DNA of 50,729 nt, from contig JAEWPH010000268.1 of the NCBI GenBank assembly GCA_023460715.1, positions 1 to 50,729 on the forward strand, written 5' to 3'. Numbering within the stretch: position 1 is the stretch's first letter; each line of letters begins with the position of its first letter. The translations under genes and the position numbers were made by a program. Shown here piece after piece: positions 8,875 to 17,677 of the stretch. Under the pieces are notes generated by a model that searched no databases, had not been told where the DNA came from, and saw only the letters and a program-made list of their open reading frames with translations. This stretch comes from Pseudomonadota bacterium (lineage in GTDB: Bacteria; Pseudomonadota; Gammaproteobacteria; Burkholderiales; Burkholderiaceae_C).

Positions 8875-9729
8875 TTACCCCTGGAGCAGCTGCAGCACCG
8901 TCTGCGGAATCTGGTTGGCCTGCGCCACCATGGCGGTTCCCGCCTGCTGGAGAATCTGGGCACGGGACAGGTTGGCGGTTTCTGCCGCAAAGTCCGCATC
9001 CATGATACGGCCGCGGGCCGCCGCCTGGTTCTCCGAGGCGACTTGCAGATTGGAAATCACGGCTTCGAAGCGGTTTTGCGATGCACCAAAGGTGGAACGC
9101 GCGCCGTTGATGGCCGTCAAGGCGTTGTCGATGGCGTCCATGGCGGCCCGGGCCGTCGTCGCACTGACGCCCAGCGTCGCGGCCGAGGTCGTGCCCTGCG
9201 TCACCGTGCCCATGCGGGTGGCGATGGCGGAGGTGGTGATCGTGATCTGGTTGTCCGCCCCCGTGTTGGCGCCCACCTGGAAGGTGAACACGCCGCCGGT
9301 GCCGCCGGACCCGGTGAGCAGCGACTGCCCGTTGAACTTGGTGTTGGCGATGACGCGGGCGTTCTCTGCGGCCAGCTGCTTGAATTCGTTGTCCAGCGCC
9401 GTGCGGTCGGAGCCGCCATTGGTGTCGTTGGCCGCCTGCACCGCCAGTTCACGCATGCGCTGCAGGTTGTCGCTGATCTTGCCCAGAGCCCCTTCGGCCG
9501 TCTGCGCCAGCGAGATGCCGTCGTTGGAATTGCGGATGGCGACGTTCATGCCCCGCACCTGGGTGTTCATGCGCTCGGCGATGGCCAGGCCGGCAGCATC
9601 GTCCTTGGCGCTGTTCACGCGCAAGCCGGAGGACAGGCGCTGCATGGACGTTGCCAGAGACAGCTGAGAGGTGCTGAGATTGCGTTGCGCATTCAGCGAG
9701 GCCAGATTCGTGTTGATGGTAGATGCCAT
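8875..9729 (-). CDS. fliC: Flagellin (first of two tandem copies, distal)
   Basis: 284 residues, a short flagellin. The D0/D1 N-terminal region ([18 protein letters not shown], then [21 protein letters not shown]) and the C-terminal region ([22 protein letters not shown]) are canonical. The central variable domain is reduced to about 60 Gly/Thr/Ala-rich residues, so the filament surface domain (D2/D3) is nearly absent. It is very similar to its neighbour at 9979-10824 and differs mainly in the central part and in the last residues (QTVLQLLQG against QGVLSLLR). No good sigma-28 promoter was found directly in front of it, and a terminator separates it from the upstream copy. Confidence 0.95.
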   Translation of the reverse strand: MASTINTNLASLNAQRNLSTSQLSLATSMQRLSSGLRVNSAKDDAAGLAIAERMNTQVRGMNVAIRNSNDGISLAQTAEGALGKISDNLQRMRELAVQAANDTNGGSDRTALDNEFKQLAAENARVIANTKFNGQSLLTGSGGTGGVFTFQVGANTGADNQITITTSAIATRMGTVTQGTTSAATLGVSATTARAAMDAIDNALTAINGARSTFGASQNRFEAVISNLQVASENQAAARGRIMDADFAAETANLSRAQILQQAGTAMVAQANQIPQTVLQLLQG

Positions 9730-9901
9730 GGTGGATCAGCTCCTGATTCAGTTGACGGCACCGCCGCCCATGAGGCGCGCAACAAGCGACGCCGTTCCAG
9801 AGTCGGCAACTGCCGCGCTCTGGATGGGACTGATTCTGCAGAGACGGGGCCGGCGCAAAACCCCGAAGAGAGCGCCATTCGCCCCCCAGTTCGCCCCAGA
9901 A

Positions 9902-9937
9902 ACGAAAAACCCCGGCCAGCGAGGCGCTGGCCGGGGT
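9902..9937 (-). terminator. Strong terminator between the two flagellin genes
   Basis: On the minus strand, perfect 12-base arms ACCCCGGCCAGC / GCTGGCCGGGGT enclose a five-base loop and are followed at once by a T-run (TTTTTCG). It lies 40-75 bases after the stop of the upstream flagellin and before the downstream one. Confidence 0.88.
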
Positions 9938-9978
9938 GGGAGCTGATCGCCACCCGCCGGGAGGCGGGCGCAAACCGA

Positions 9979-10824
9979 TTAACGCAGCAGGGACAGCACG
10001 CCCTGGGGCAGCTGGTTGGCCTGGGCCACCATGGCCGTACCAGCCTGCTGCAGGATCTGCGACCGCGACAGGTTGGCGGTTTCAGAGGCGAAGTCGGCAT
10101 CCATGATCCGGCCGCGGGCTGCGGCCTGGTTCTCGGAGGCTACCTGCAGGTTGGCCACGACGGCGTCGAAGCGGTTCTGCACGGCACCGAATTCCGAGCG
10201 CTTGCTGTTGATCTGGTTCAGCGCGGTGTCGATCGCGTCCATGGCCGTACGGGCCGTGGTGGCGGTGGCGCCGAGCGTGGCAGCCGAACCCTGGGTCGCC
10301 GTGGTCATGGCGGTGGCGATGTTCGAGGTAGCGATGGAGATCTGGTTGTCACCCGACGTGTTGGCGCCGATCTGGAAGGTGAACGAGCCACCCGTGCCGC
10401 CGGAACCCGTCAGCAGCGCTTGGCCGTTGAACTTGGTGTTGCTGATCACGCGGGCATTTTCCTGGGCCAGCTGCTTGTATTCGTTGTCCAGCGCGGTGCG
10501 GTCGCTCGTGCTGTTCGAATCGTTGGCAGCCTGCACGGCCAGTTCACGCATACGCTGCAGGTTTTCGCCGATCTTGCCCAGCGCGCCTTCAGCGGTCTGC
10601 GCCATGGAGATGCCGTCGTTGGCGTTACGCACGGCCACGTTCATGCCGCGGACTTGGGCGTTCATGCGCTCGGCGATGGCCAAGCCGGCGGCATCGTCCT
10701 TGGCGCTGTTCACACGCAGGCCGGAAGACAGGCGCTGCATGGACGTCGCCAGAGACGACTGGGTTCCATTCAGGTTGCGCTGAGCATTCAGCGAACTGAT
10801 GTTGGTATTGATAGTTGCTGCCAT
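9979..10824 (-). CDS. fliC: Flagellin (second of two tandem copies, promoter-proximal)
   Basis: 281 residues with canonical N-terminal ([41 protein letters not shown]) and C-terminal ([20 protein letters not shown]) flagellin regions and a small Gly/Ser/Thr-rich centre. An AAGGAG site stands eight bases before the ATG. A near-perfect sigma-28 promoter lies about 145-170 bases upstream and a strong terminator follows, so this copy is a complete monocistronic unit and probably the main filament protein. Ser/Thr residues in the centre are plausible sites for the modification suggested by the 20.8-24.6 kb cassette, but no site can be read from sequence alone. Confidence 0.96.
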   Translation of the reverse strand: MAATINTNISSLNAQRNLNGTQSSLATSMQRLSSGLRVNSAKDDAAGLAIAERMNAQVRGMNVAVRNANDGISMAQTAEGALGKIGENLQRMRELAVQAANDSNSTSDRTALDNEYKQLAQENARVISNTKFNGQALLTGSGGTGGSFTFQIGANTSGDNQISIATSNIATAMTTATQGSAATLGATATTARTAMDAIDTALNQINSKRSEFGAVQNRFDAVVANLQVASENQAAARGRIMDADFASETANLSRSQILQQAGTAMVAQANQLPQGVLSLLR

Positions 10825-11231
10825 GGTGATAGCTCCTTAATAGGCCGGACTTGCCGGCGCGCTGCCGATTTCTTCAATGCCAGCGGACGCCGGCCCTCTT
10901 CCCCTGGCCTGCGCCGTTTTGCATCGGCTCCTGCTGGGGTACAGGGCTTTCGTCCCTGCTGAGAGAGTTATCGGACGGCCCCCCGCGGACTTTAGGGATC
11001 GGACGCAACTTTTTTCTTGCGAGGTTTGGACCGGGAGGGTTCGCCAGAGCTTCAAGGGCGTATATCAAACTCGCCAGCAGAAAGTCATTCAGATTTGGTC
11101 CCAATGTCCGAAGATGTATCAATGTGCCAAGGCTGCCCCAGCGTTTCTGCCCATAGATAAGCTGCCTAAAAGCCCGCCGGACGTGCCTTATTCAAGGGTT
11201 GTCCTGAAAAAGACTCTGACAAAATACCCCT
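10825..11231. other. Divergent intergenic region between flagellin and motA
   Basis: 407 bases without a gene. The flagellin side holds the sigma-28 promoter (10968-10994) and a long untranslated leader of about 140 bases. The motA side (10995-11231) has no clear sigma-28 or other promoter that I can defend. No flhDC genes are present here, although several Burkholderiales carry flhDC between flagellin and motA. Confidence 0.6.
10968..10994 (-). promoter_or_regulatory. Sigma-28 (FliA) promoter for the promoter-proximal flagellin
   Basis: Minus strand reads TAAA-N15-TCCGATAA, with a perfect -35, a single mismatch in the -10 and the exact 15-base spacer. It is the best sigma-28 site in the window. 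Confidence 0.92.
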
Positions 11232-12092
11232 ATGTTCGTCATCATCGGTTACATCGTCTGCCTCGGCTGCATCTTCGGCGTGTACATCGTGCATGGCGGG
11301 AACATCTCGGTCATCCTGAAGGCCTTGCCGTTCGAGATCATCACCATCCTGGGCGGCGCGCTTGGCGCCTTTGTGGTGAACAACCAGCCCAAGGTGCTCA
11401 AAGCGACCCTCGCGGCGCTCCCCATGGCCTTCAAGGGCTCCAAGTACACCAAGGCGCGGTACATGGAACTGATGGCCATGCTCTATGAGATCCTGCAGAA
11501 GGCCCGCAAGGAAGGCCTGATGGCGATCGAGAAGGATGTGGAAAGCCCTGGGGAATCCGAAATCTTCAAGAAGTACCCGACCGTGGGCAGCGATCACCAC
11601 GTGATCGAATTCACCACCGACTACCTGCGCATGATGGTCTCGGGCAACCTGAACGCCCACGAGATCGAAGCGCTGATGGACAGCGAGATTGAAACCCACC
11701 ACCAGGAGGCACATGCCCCCGTCGCCGCGCTGGCGCGTCTGGCGGGCGCCCTGCCCGCCTTCGGGATCGTGGCGGCCGTGCTCGGGGTGGTGAACACCAT
11801 GGGCTCGGTGGGGCAGCCGCCCTCGGTGCTGGGCGGCATGATCGGCTCGGCGCTGGTCGGGACCTTCCTGGGCATTCTGCTGGCCTATGGCGTGGTGGAG
11901 CCGCTCGGCGGCCTGGTGGAGCAAAAGACCGAAGACGCCGCCAAAGAGCTGCTGTGCATCAAATCCACGCTGCTGGCCAGCATGCAGGGCTACAACCCGT
12001 CGACGGCCATCGAGTTCGGCCGCAAGGTGCTGTTCTCGGGCGATCGGCCGAGCTTCAGCGAGCTCGAAAGCCACGTGAAGGGCAAAAAGTAA
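11232..12092 (+). CDS. motA: Flagellar motor stator protein MotA
   Basis: 286 residues, close to E. coli MotA (295) and similar along its whole length. It has N-terminal membrane helices (FVIIGYIVCLGCIFGVYIV; ILGGALGAFVV), a cytoplasmic loop with the torque region (KYTKARYMELMAMLYEIL) and the conserved segment MVSGNLNAHEIEALMDSEIE. The pore helices follow (LPAFGIVAAVLGVV; LVGTFLGILLAYGVV). With MotB it forms the proton-driven stator that pushes on FliG. It starts a plus-strand run continuing through motB, cheY and cheZ. Confidence 0.97.
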   Translation: MFVIIGYIVCLGCIFGVYIVHGGNISVILKALPFEIITILGGALGAFVVNNQPKVLKATLAALPMAFKGSKYTKARYMELMAMLYEILQKARKEGLMAIEKDVESPGESEIFKKYPTVGSDHHVIEFTTDYLRMMVSGNLNAHEIEALMDSEIETHHQEAHAPVAALARLAGALPAFGIVAAVLGVVNTMGSVGQPPSVLGGMIGSALVGTFLGILLAYGVVEPLGGLVEQKTEDAAKELLCIKSTLLASMQGYNPSTAIEFGRKVLFSGDRPSFSELESHVKGKK

Positions 12093-12119
12093 GCGCGCAC
12101 TGCGCTGCTGGATTGCGCC

Positions 12120-13082
12120 ATGGCGGAAAAGAAGCTCCAACCGATCATCATCAAGCGCGTCAAGAAGGGCGGCCACGCTGTCCATGGCGGTGCCTGGAAG
12201 ATCGCCTATGCCGACTTCGTGACGGCCATGATGGCGTTCTTCCTGCTGATGTGGCTGCTGGGCTCCACCGCCAAGGGGGAGTTGCAGGGCATCGCGGCCT
12301 ATTTCTCTTCGCCGCTGAAGGTGGCGATGACCGGCGGCGACGGCGCCGGCAACAGCTCCAGCGTGATTCCCGGCGGCGGCAACGATCTGTCCAAGGTGCA
12401 CGGCCAGGTGCGCCGGTCGGACTCCGACAGCACCAATACCAGCCGGCGCATGAACATCGAGAACGCCAAGGCAGAGCAGGCGCGCCAGGACCAGATGCGC
12501 ATCAAGGCGCTGCAGGCCAAGATCGACTCGGTGATCACCGAAAACCTGAAGCTGCGCGAATACAAGTCGCAGATCCGGATCGACATCACGCCCGACGGGC
12601 TGCAGATCCAGATCGTGGACGACCAGAACCGGCCCATGTTCGACAGCGGCAGTGCGTTGGTAAAACCCTACATGCGAGACATCCTGCGCGAAATCGGCTC
12701 GGCCCTGAATGGGGTGGAAAACCGCATCAGCCTGGCCGGCCATACCGACGCCGCGCCCTACGGCAACGGCGACCGCGGCTACAGCAACTGGGAGCTGTCG
12801 GCCGACCGGGCCAACGCCTCGCGCCGCGAACTCGTCGCAGCCGGCATGCCCGATGCCAAGCTGGGCCGGGTCGTCGGCTTGGCGGCCAGCGATCTGTTGG
12901 ATCCCAGCAACCCTCGCGCGCCGGTCAACCGCCGCATTACCATCACGGTGTTGACGCGCGAGGCGGAGGAAAGACTGATGGGCAAAGGCACGACACAGGT
13001 GACGTTGCCGGAGCTTGCTGCACAAAAGCAGGACAATCCCGCATCCGCGCCAGGCAGTAACGACTTGTCACAGAGTCGATAG
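12120..13082 (+). CDS. motB: Flagellar motor stator protein MotB
   Basis: 320 residues. The single membrane helix carries the proton-binding aspartate at residue 32 (YADFVTAMMAFFLLMWLLGS), the same position as in E. coli MotB. A plug and linker region follows, then an OmpA-like peptidoglycan-binding domain at about 165-280 (SLAGHTDAAPYGNGD, NWELSADRANASRREL, NRRITITVL). It anchors the stator to the cell wall. It lies 27 bases after motA and is coexpressed with it. Confidence 0.97.
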   Translation: MAEKKLQPIIIKRVKKGGHAVHGGAWKIAYADFVTAMMAFFLLMWLLGSTAKGELQGIAAYFSSPLKVAMTGGDGAGNSSSVIPGGGNDLSKVHGQVRRSDSDSTNTSRRMNIENAKAEQARQDQMRIKALQAKIDSVITENLKLREYKSQIRIDITPDGLQIQIVDDQNRPMFDSGSALVKPYMRDILREIGSALNGVENRISLAGHTDAAPYGNGDRGYSNWELSADRANASRRELVAAGMPDAKLGRVVGLAASDLLDPSNPRAPVNRRITITVLTREAEERLMGKGTTQVTLPELAAQKQDNPASAPGSNDLSQSR

Positions 13083-13126
13083 CCCCAGACAATCTCTAAC
13101 GTAATTTCCGACCGAAAGGGTCCCAC

Positions 13127-13513
13127 GTGACCACTGCCCTTCGTTTTTTGATCGTTGACGACTTCTCCACCATGCGGCGCATCGTCCGCAACCTGCTCAA
13201 GGAAAGCGGCTTTGCTGATGCCGACGAGGCCGAGGACGGCGTCGCTGCGCTGAACAAGCTGCGCAATGGCAAGTTCGACTTCGTGGTCACCGACATCAAC
13301 ATGCCGAACATGAACGGCTTCCAGCTGCTGGGCGAAATCAAGAAGGACGACAAGCTCAAGCACCTGCCGGTCCTGATGGTGACCGCCGAGGCCCGCAAGG
13401 AAGACATCGTGGCCGCTGCCCAGGGCGGTGCCGCCGGCTACATCGTCAAGCCGTTCACCAAGGCCACCCTCGAAGAGAAGGTGACCCTGATCCTCAAGAA
13501 AATGGGACTGTGA
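13127..13513 (+). CDS. cheY: Chemotaxis response regulator CheY
   Basis: 128 residues starting with GTG at 13127. All receiver residues are present: acidic pair D11-D12, phospho-acceptor D56 ([12 protein letters not shown]), T86 (MVTAEA) and K108 (IVKPFT). It is the single-domain CheY that binds FliM when phosphorylated and reverses the motor. It is followed by its phosphatase CheZ. The cheA/W/R/B genes are not in this window, so the kinase lies elsewhere. Confidence 0.96.
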   Translation: MTTALRFLIVDDFSTMRRIVRNLLKESGFADADEAEDGVAALNKLRNGKFDFVVTDINMPNMNGFQLLGEIKKDDKLKHLPVLMVTAEARKEDIVAAAQGGAAGYIVKPFTKATLEEKVTLILKKMGL

Positions 13514-13515
13514 CC

Positions 13516-14148
13516 ATGAACGCAGCGAACACCGGCGCGCCGGATGCCGGGGGCGACGACGTCCACCAGAAGATCGGCCAGCTCACCCGGCAGCTGCACG
13601 ATTCGCTGAACGAACTGGGCTACGCCGACCAACTGCGCGGCTCGATGGGCGAGCTGCCGGATGCGCAGAGCCGCCTGTCGTACATCGCGCGCCTGACGGG
13701 CGAGGCGGCCGAGAAGGTGCTCAACCGCGTGGAGCAGGCCAAGGCCCAGCACGACTTCATCGCTGCGGAGACGCGGCGGGTGGTCAATTCGCTGGTCGCC
13801 GACCCGGTGGCCGCCGTGGCCAAGGGCGAGATCTTCAATTTCCTGACCGACGTGGAGCGGGTCACCAAGGAGGCCGATGGCCACCTGACCGAAATCATGA
13901 TGGCGCAGGACTTCCATGACCTGACGGGCCAGGTGATCGCCCGCGTGGTCAATCTCGCCTCGACGATCGAGCAGCAGCTGGTGCAGCTGCTGATCCAGAC
14001 AGCGCCGCAGAATACCCAGCCGGTCACGCCGGCGCCCGAAGCCCAGCGCGCACCGCTGCAAGGCCCGGTGGTCGACCCGGAGAACACGGCCAACGTCGTC
14101 TCCAACCAGTCGGAAGTGGACGACCTGCTCGCCAGCCTCGGGTTCTGA
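13516..14148 (+). CDS. cheZ: CheY-P phosphatase CheZ
   Basis: 210 residues from ATG 13516; a GTG at 13510, overlapping the cheY stop, is an alternative start giving 212. The catalytic helix motif (MMAQDFHDLTGQVIARVV), with the glutamine that positions water for dephosphorylation, is present. The C-terminal tail EVDDLLASLGF is the CheY-binding peptide. CheZ is a long helical-hairpin dimer that removes phosphate from CheY-P. The gene is coupled to cheY, with the starts only a few bases from its stop. Confidence 0.95.
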   Translation: MNAANTGAPDAGGDDVHQKIGQLTRQLHDSLNELGYADQLRGSMGELPDAQSRLSYIARLTGEAAEKVLNRVEQAKAQHDFIAAETRRVVNSLVADPVAAVAKGEIFNFLTDVERVTKEADGHLTEIMMAQDFHDLTGQVIARVVNLASTIEQQLVQLLIQTAPQNTQPVTPAPEAQRAPLQGPVVDPENTANVVSNQSEVDDLLASLGF

Positions 14149-14154
14149 CCCGGA

Positions 14155-14187
14155 GCGCGCCGGGCCCCCCCCGGCGCCCCGGCGCGC
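14155..14187 (+). terminator. GC hairpin after cheZ (possible terminator or attenuator)
   Basis: Nine-base arms GCGCGCCGG / CCGGCGCGC enclose a GC-rich loop that includes a run of eight C. There is no immediate T-run, so this may be an attenuator or rho-dependent site rather than a full terminator. It separates motAB-cheYZ from flhB. Confidence 0.45.
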
Positions 14188-14192
14188 GGCAG

Positions 14193-14306
14193 CCTTTATC
14201 ATTTTGATAGCTGCATGCGCTTGCCCATCAATGATTTCTGGTATTTTTTTATCGCAAACCCAATACCGGCAAGCGCATATAGCTACGTTTAGCATAGCAA
14301 CCCCCT
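14193..14306. repeat. Comamonadaceae-type intergenic repeat, copy B (long, with inverted end)
   Basis: It contains TTTTGATAGCTGCATGCGCTT at the left and an inverted counterpart (CAAGCGCATATAGCTACG) at the right, so the whole can fold back as a long imperfect hairpin. It is AT-rich relative to the surroundings and occupies the gap between cheZ and flhB. Confidence 0.65.
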
Positions 14307-14420
14307 GAAAGGCGCCCCACGGCCGGCGCCCAGGGGAATAGTGGGCGGACAGGCCTTCTATTCGGGCTTTAGCGGGAGCGGCCCCTCACGACAATGGCAT
14401 GACCCAGCCGTCATGCCACC

Positions 14421-15596
14421 ATGGACTCCTCCAGCCAAGACAAGAACCTCCCAGCGACCGAGCGGAAGCTGCAAAAAGCGCGTACCGACGGCCAGGCCGC
14501 GCGTTCGCGGGATCTGTCGCACCTGGCGGTGCTCGGCGTGGGCGCTGCGTCCATGTTCGTGCTGGCGCCCACCCTCACCGAGCACCTGCTGCAGGCGCTG
14601 ACCCAGCATCTGACCTTCAACGCCGCCACCGTGCAGTCCTCCGGCAGCATGCTGCAGCGGCTGGTGGACATGGCCCGCATCGGCATCATTGCCAGCGCCG
14701 TCTTCGCGCTGCTGACCGGCTGCGCCGCCCTGGTGAGCGCCCTGGGCTCTGGCGGAATGATCTTCAGCTTCAAGCCGATCACCCCCCAGTTCAACCGGCT
14801 CAACCCGCTCTCGGGCTTCGCCAACCTGTTCTCCAAGCAGCAGATGACCAACGTGGCCAAGATGGTGCTGATGACCATCATCCTGACCATCGTCGCCTGG
14901 AACTTCATGAGCACCAGCATCGAGAAGGTCACCATGCTGGTACTGCAACCCTCGCCCGTGGCCTTGCGGCAGGTGGCCGAATGGCTCACCGCCGGCATGT
15001 CTTTGCTGCTGCTGGTGGTGTTCCTCGCCGCCGTGATCGACGTGCCGCTGCAGGCGTACTTCTTCAAGTCGCGCCTGAAGATGTCGCACCAGGAAGTGAA
15101 GCAGGAGCACAAGGAGTCGGACGGCAACCCCGAGATCAAGGGGCGCCAGCGCCAGCGGGCCCGCGAGATCGCCAACCGGGCGAGCCTCTCCAAGGTGCCC
15201 AAGGCCGACTTCGTGGTGATGAACCCGACCCACTATGCCGTGGCGCTCAAGTACGACGAGGCCACGATGAATGCGCCCCAGGTGATATCCAAGGGGACCG
15301 ACCTGCTGGCCTTCCGCATCCGCGACCTGGCCGAGCAGCACGCCGTGCCGGTGCTGCAGTCGCCCATGCTGGCGCGGGCCCTGTACGCCCATGCCGAGCT
15401 GGAGCAGCCCATCCCTGCCACGCTGTTCTCTGCGGTGGCCCAGGTGCTGGCCTACGTCTACCGCCTGAAGGCGGCCCTGCGCGGCGAAGGCCGGATGCCC
15501 GATGCGCAGCCCGACCCGTTCGTCCCCCCCGAACTCGACCCGCTCCAAAAGCGCCCCACCGCCACCGCCGCTCCGGCTGCAGGTAACGCACCATGA
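14421..15596 (+). CDS. flhB: Flagellar type III secretion protein FlhB
   Basis: 391 residues. The N-terminus (ERKLQKARTDGQAARSRDL) and four membrane helices (about 35-55, 88-108, 146-166, 190-210) are followed by the cytoplasmic domain with the autocleavage site N268-P269-T270-H271. FlhB is the export-gate component whose self-cleavage and contact with FliK switch substrate specificity. The Pro-rich tail after about 365 is typical of betaproteobacterial FlhB. The stop overlaps the flhA start by four bases. Confidence 0.97.
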   Translation: MDSSSQDKNLPATERKLQKARTDGQAARSRDLSHLAVLGVGAASMFVLAPTLTEHLLQALTQHLTFNAATVQSSGSMLQRLVDMARIGIIASAVFALLTGCAALVSALGSGGMIFSFKPITPQFNRLNPLSGFANLFSKQQMTNVAKMVLMTIILTIVAWNFMSTSIEKVTMLVLQPSPVALRQVAEWLTAGMSLLLLVVFLAAVIDVPLQAYFFKSRLKMSHQEVKQEHKESDGNPEIKGRQRQRAREIANRASLSKVPKADFVVMNPTHYAVALKYDEATMNAPQVISKGTDLLAFRIRDLAEQHAVPVLQSPMLARALYAHAELEQPIPATLFSAVAQVLAYVYRLKAALRGEGRMPDAQPDPFVPPELDPLQKRPTATAAPAAGNAP

Positions 15597-17677
15597 CGCC
15601 CTCCATGAATTCCGCCCGGCAGTGGGCCAGCTCCAACCGCTCGGCGCTGCAGGGCCTTTCGGCCCCGTTGCTGGTGGTGGCCATCCTGGCACTGATGGTG
15701 CTGCCCATCCCGGCCTGGCTGCTGGACACGTTCTTCACGCTGAACATCGCCGTCGCGCTGATGGTGATGATGGTGGCCGCCTATATGGTGCGGCCGCTGG
15801 ACTTCGCAGCCTTCCCGTCCGTGCTGCTGCTGACCACGCTGATGCGGCTGTCGCTGAACGTGGCTTCCACCCGCGTGGTGCTGCTGGAGGGCCACACCGG
15901 CCCGGGGGCCGCCGGCGCCGTGATCGAGGCCTTCGGCCACTTCCTGATCGGCGGCAACTTCGCGGTCGGTCTGATCGTGTTCACCATCCTGGTGGTGATC
16001 AACTTCGTGGTGGTGACCAAGGGCGCGGAGCGGATCGCGGAAGTGTCGGCCCGCTTCACCCTGGACGCGATGCCCGGCAAGCAGATGGCCGTGGACGCCG
16101 ACCTGAATGCCGGCCTGATCGACGAGAAGGAAGCCAAGCGCCGCCGTGCAGAGGTGGGCGAAGAGGCGAACTTCTTCGGCTCCATGGACGGCGCCTCCAA
16201 GTTCGTGCGCGGCGACGCGGTGGCCGGCATCCTGATCCTGATCATCAACATCGTGGGCGGCTTCGCCATCGGCATGCTGCAGCACGGCCTGTCGGCCGGC
16301 CAGGCCGCCGACAGCTACATCCTGCTGGCGGTGGGCGACGCGCTGGTCGCGCAGATTCCCGGCCTGCTGATCTCGGTGGCGGCCGCCATGGTGATCTCGC
16401 GCGTGGGCAAGGAAGAGGACATGGGCCGCCAGATCGTGCAGCAGCTCTTCATGTCGCCGCGCGTGCTGGGCGTGACGGCTGCCATCCTGATCCTGCTGGG
16501 TCTGATTCCTGGCATGCCCCACGCGGTGTTCCTGATCATGGGCGGCGGCATCGGCTACGGGGCCTGGCTGCTCCTGCAGCAGCAGCGCAAGCCGGCGCCC
16601 GCCGAAGAGGCGCCTGCCGCGCCGCAAGGCGACGGGGAGGCCACCTGGGACGATCTGCAGCCCGTGGACCTGCTGGGCCTGGAGCTGGGCTACCGCCTGA
16701 TCGCGCTGGTGGACAAGAACCGCCAGGGTGACCTGCTGACCCGCATCAAGGGCGTGCGCCGCAAGTTCGCGCAGGAAGTCGGCTTCCTGCCGCCAGCCGT
16801 GCACGTGCGCGACAACCTGGAGCTCAAGCCCAGCGCCTACCGCATCACCCTGCGCGGCGTCGTGGTGGGCGAAGGCGAGGCCTTCCCCGGCATGCACCTG
16901 GCCATCAACCCGGGCGGCATCAGCACGCCGCTGATCGGCACGCCCACGACCGACCCGGCCTTCGGCCTGCCGGCCCACTGGATCGACACCAACCAGAAGG
17001 AAGCGGCACAAATGGCGGGCTTTACGGTCGTTGATTCGGAAACCGTGATGGCGACCCATTTGTCACACTTGATGCAAGTGCAGGCAGCCAAGCTCCTGAG
17101 CCGCACGGAAACCCAGCAACTCGTGGAACACGTCGCCAAACTGGCCCCCAAGCTCATCGAAGAAGTCGTCCCCAAAATGGTGTCCATCGCAACGTTCCAG
17201 AAAGTCCTCCAGCTGCTGCTGGAAGAGTCTGTGCACATCCGCGACATCCGCACCATCATCGAAACGCTGGCCGAGCACGCCGTCGTGACGCAGGACCCGG
17301 TCGAGCTGGCCCGCCGCGTGCGCATCGCGCTGTCGCCGGCCATCGTGCAGCAGATTTACGGCCCGACCCGCGAGCTGAACGTGATCGCCATCGAACCCGG
17401 CCTGGAGCGCCTGCTGGTGCAGGCCCTGGGCAATGCCGGTGGCCCCTCGCTCGATCCCGGCGTGGCCGACATCCTCACCCAAAAGGCCGCTGAAGTGGCC
17501 CTCAAGCAGGAAGAGATGGGCATGCCCGCCTGCCTGCTCGTTCCCGACCAGATCCGCAACGCCATCGCCCGCCTGGTGCGCCGCGTCGCCCCCCGCCTGC
17601 AGGTGCTCGCCCACAGCGAGATCCCTGAAACCCACACGATCCGCATCGGCCCGATCCTCAAAGGTGCATCAGCATGA
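15593..17677 (+). CDS. flhA: Flagellar type III secretion export-gate protein FlhA
   Basis: 694 residues, normal for FlhA. It has eight predicted N-terminal membrane helices, with the family signature MRLSLNVASTRVVLLEGH after the third and the cytoplasmic FHIPEP-type segment (RFTLDAMPGKQMAVDADLNA). The C-terminal half (from about 330) is the cytoplasmic nonameric ring that docks export chaperone-substrate complexes. ATG overlaps the flhB stop (ATGA), and the end overlaps flhF by four bases, so flhB-flhA-flhF are translationally coupled. Confidence 0.97.
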   Translation: MTPSMNSARQWASSNRSALQGLSAPLLVVAILALMVLPIPAWLLDTFFTLNIAVALMVMMVAAYMVRPLDFAAFPSVLLLTTLMRLSLNVASTRVVLLEGHTGPGAAGAVIEAFGHFLIGGNFAVGLIVFTILVVINFVVVTKGAERIAEVSARFTLDAMPGKQMAVDADLNAGLIDEKEAKRRRAEVGEEANFFGSMDGASKFVRGDAVAGILILIINIVGGFAIGMLQHGLSAGQAADSYILLAVGDALVAQIPGLLISVAAAMVISRVGKEEDMGRQIVQQLFMSPRVLGVTAAILILLGLIPGMPHAVFLIMGGGIGYGAWLLLQQQRKPAPAEEAPAAPQGDGEATWDDLQPVDLLGLELGYRLIALVDKNRQGDLLTRIKGVRRKFAQEVGFLPPAVHVRDNLELKPSAYRITLRGVVVGEGEAFPGMHLAINPGGISTPLIGTPTTDPAFGLPAHWIDTNQKEAAQMAGFTVVDSETVMATHLSHLMQVQAAKLLSRTETQQLVEHVAKLAPKLIEEVVPKMVSIATFQKVLQLLLEESVHIRDIRTIIETLAEHAVVTQDPVELARRVRIALSPAIVQQIYGPTRELNVIAIEPGLERLLVQALGNAGGPSLDPGVADILTQKAAEVALKQEEMGMPACLLVPDQIRNAIARLVRRVAPRLQVLAHSEIPETHTIRIGPILKGASA

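Noticed and set aside
9800..9830. Possible sigma-28 promoter in front of the downstream flagellin (GCCGACTC-like)
   Set aside because: The -10 matches only about five of eight bases and the -35 at the required spacing reads CATC. Not better than chance.
11160..11195. TAAA word upstream of motA as a sigma-28 promoter
   Set aside because: No GCCGATAA-like element lies 15 bases downstream.
11166..13025. 619-codon minus-strand open frame opposite motA and motB
   Set aside because: Shadow of motAB; composition (His, Arg, Gln, Ala rich) is typical of antisense frames in GC-rich genes.
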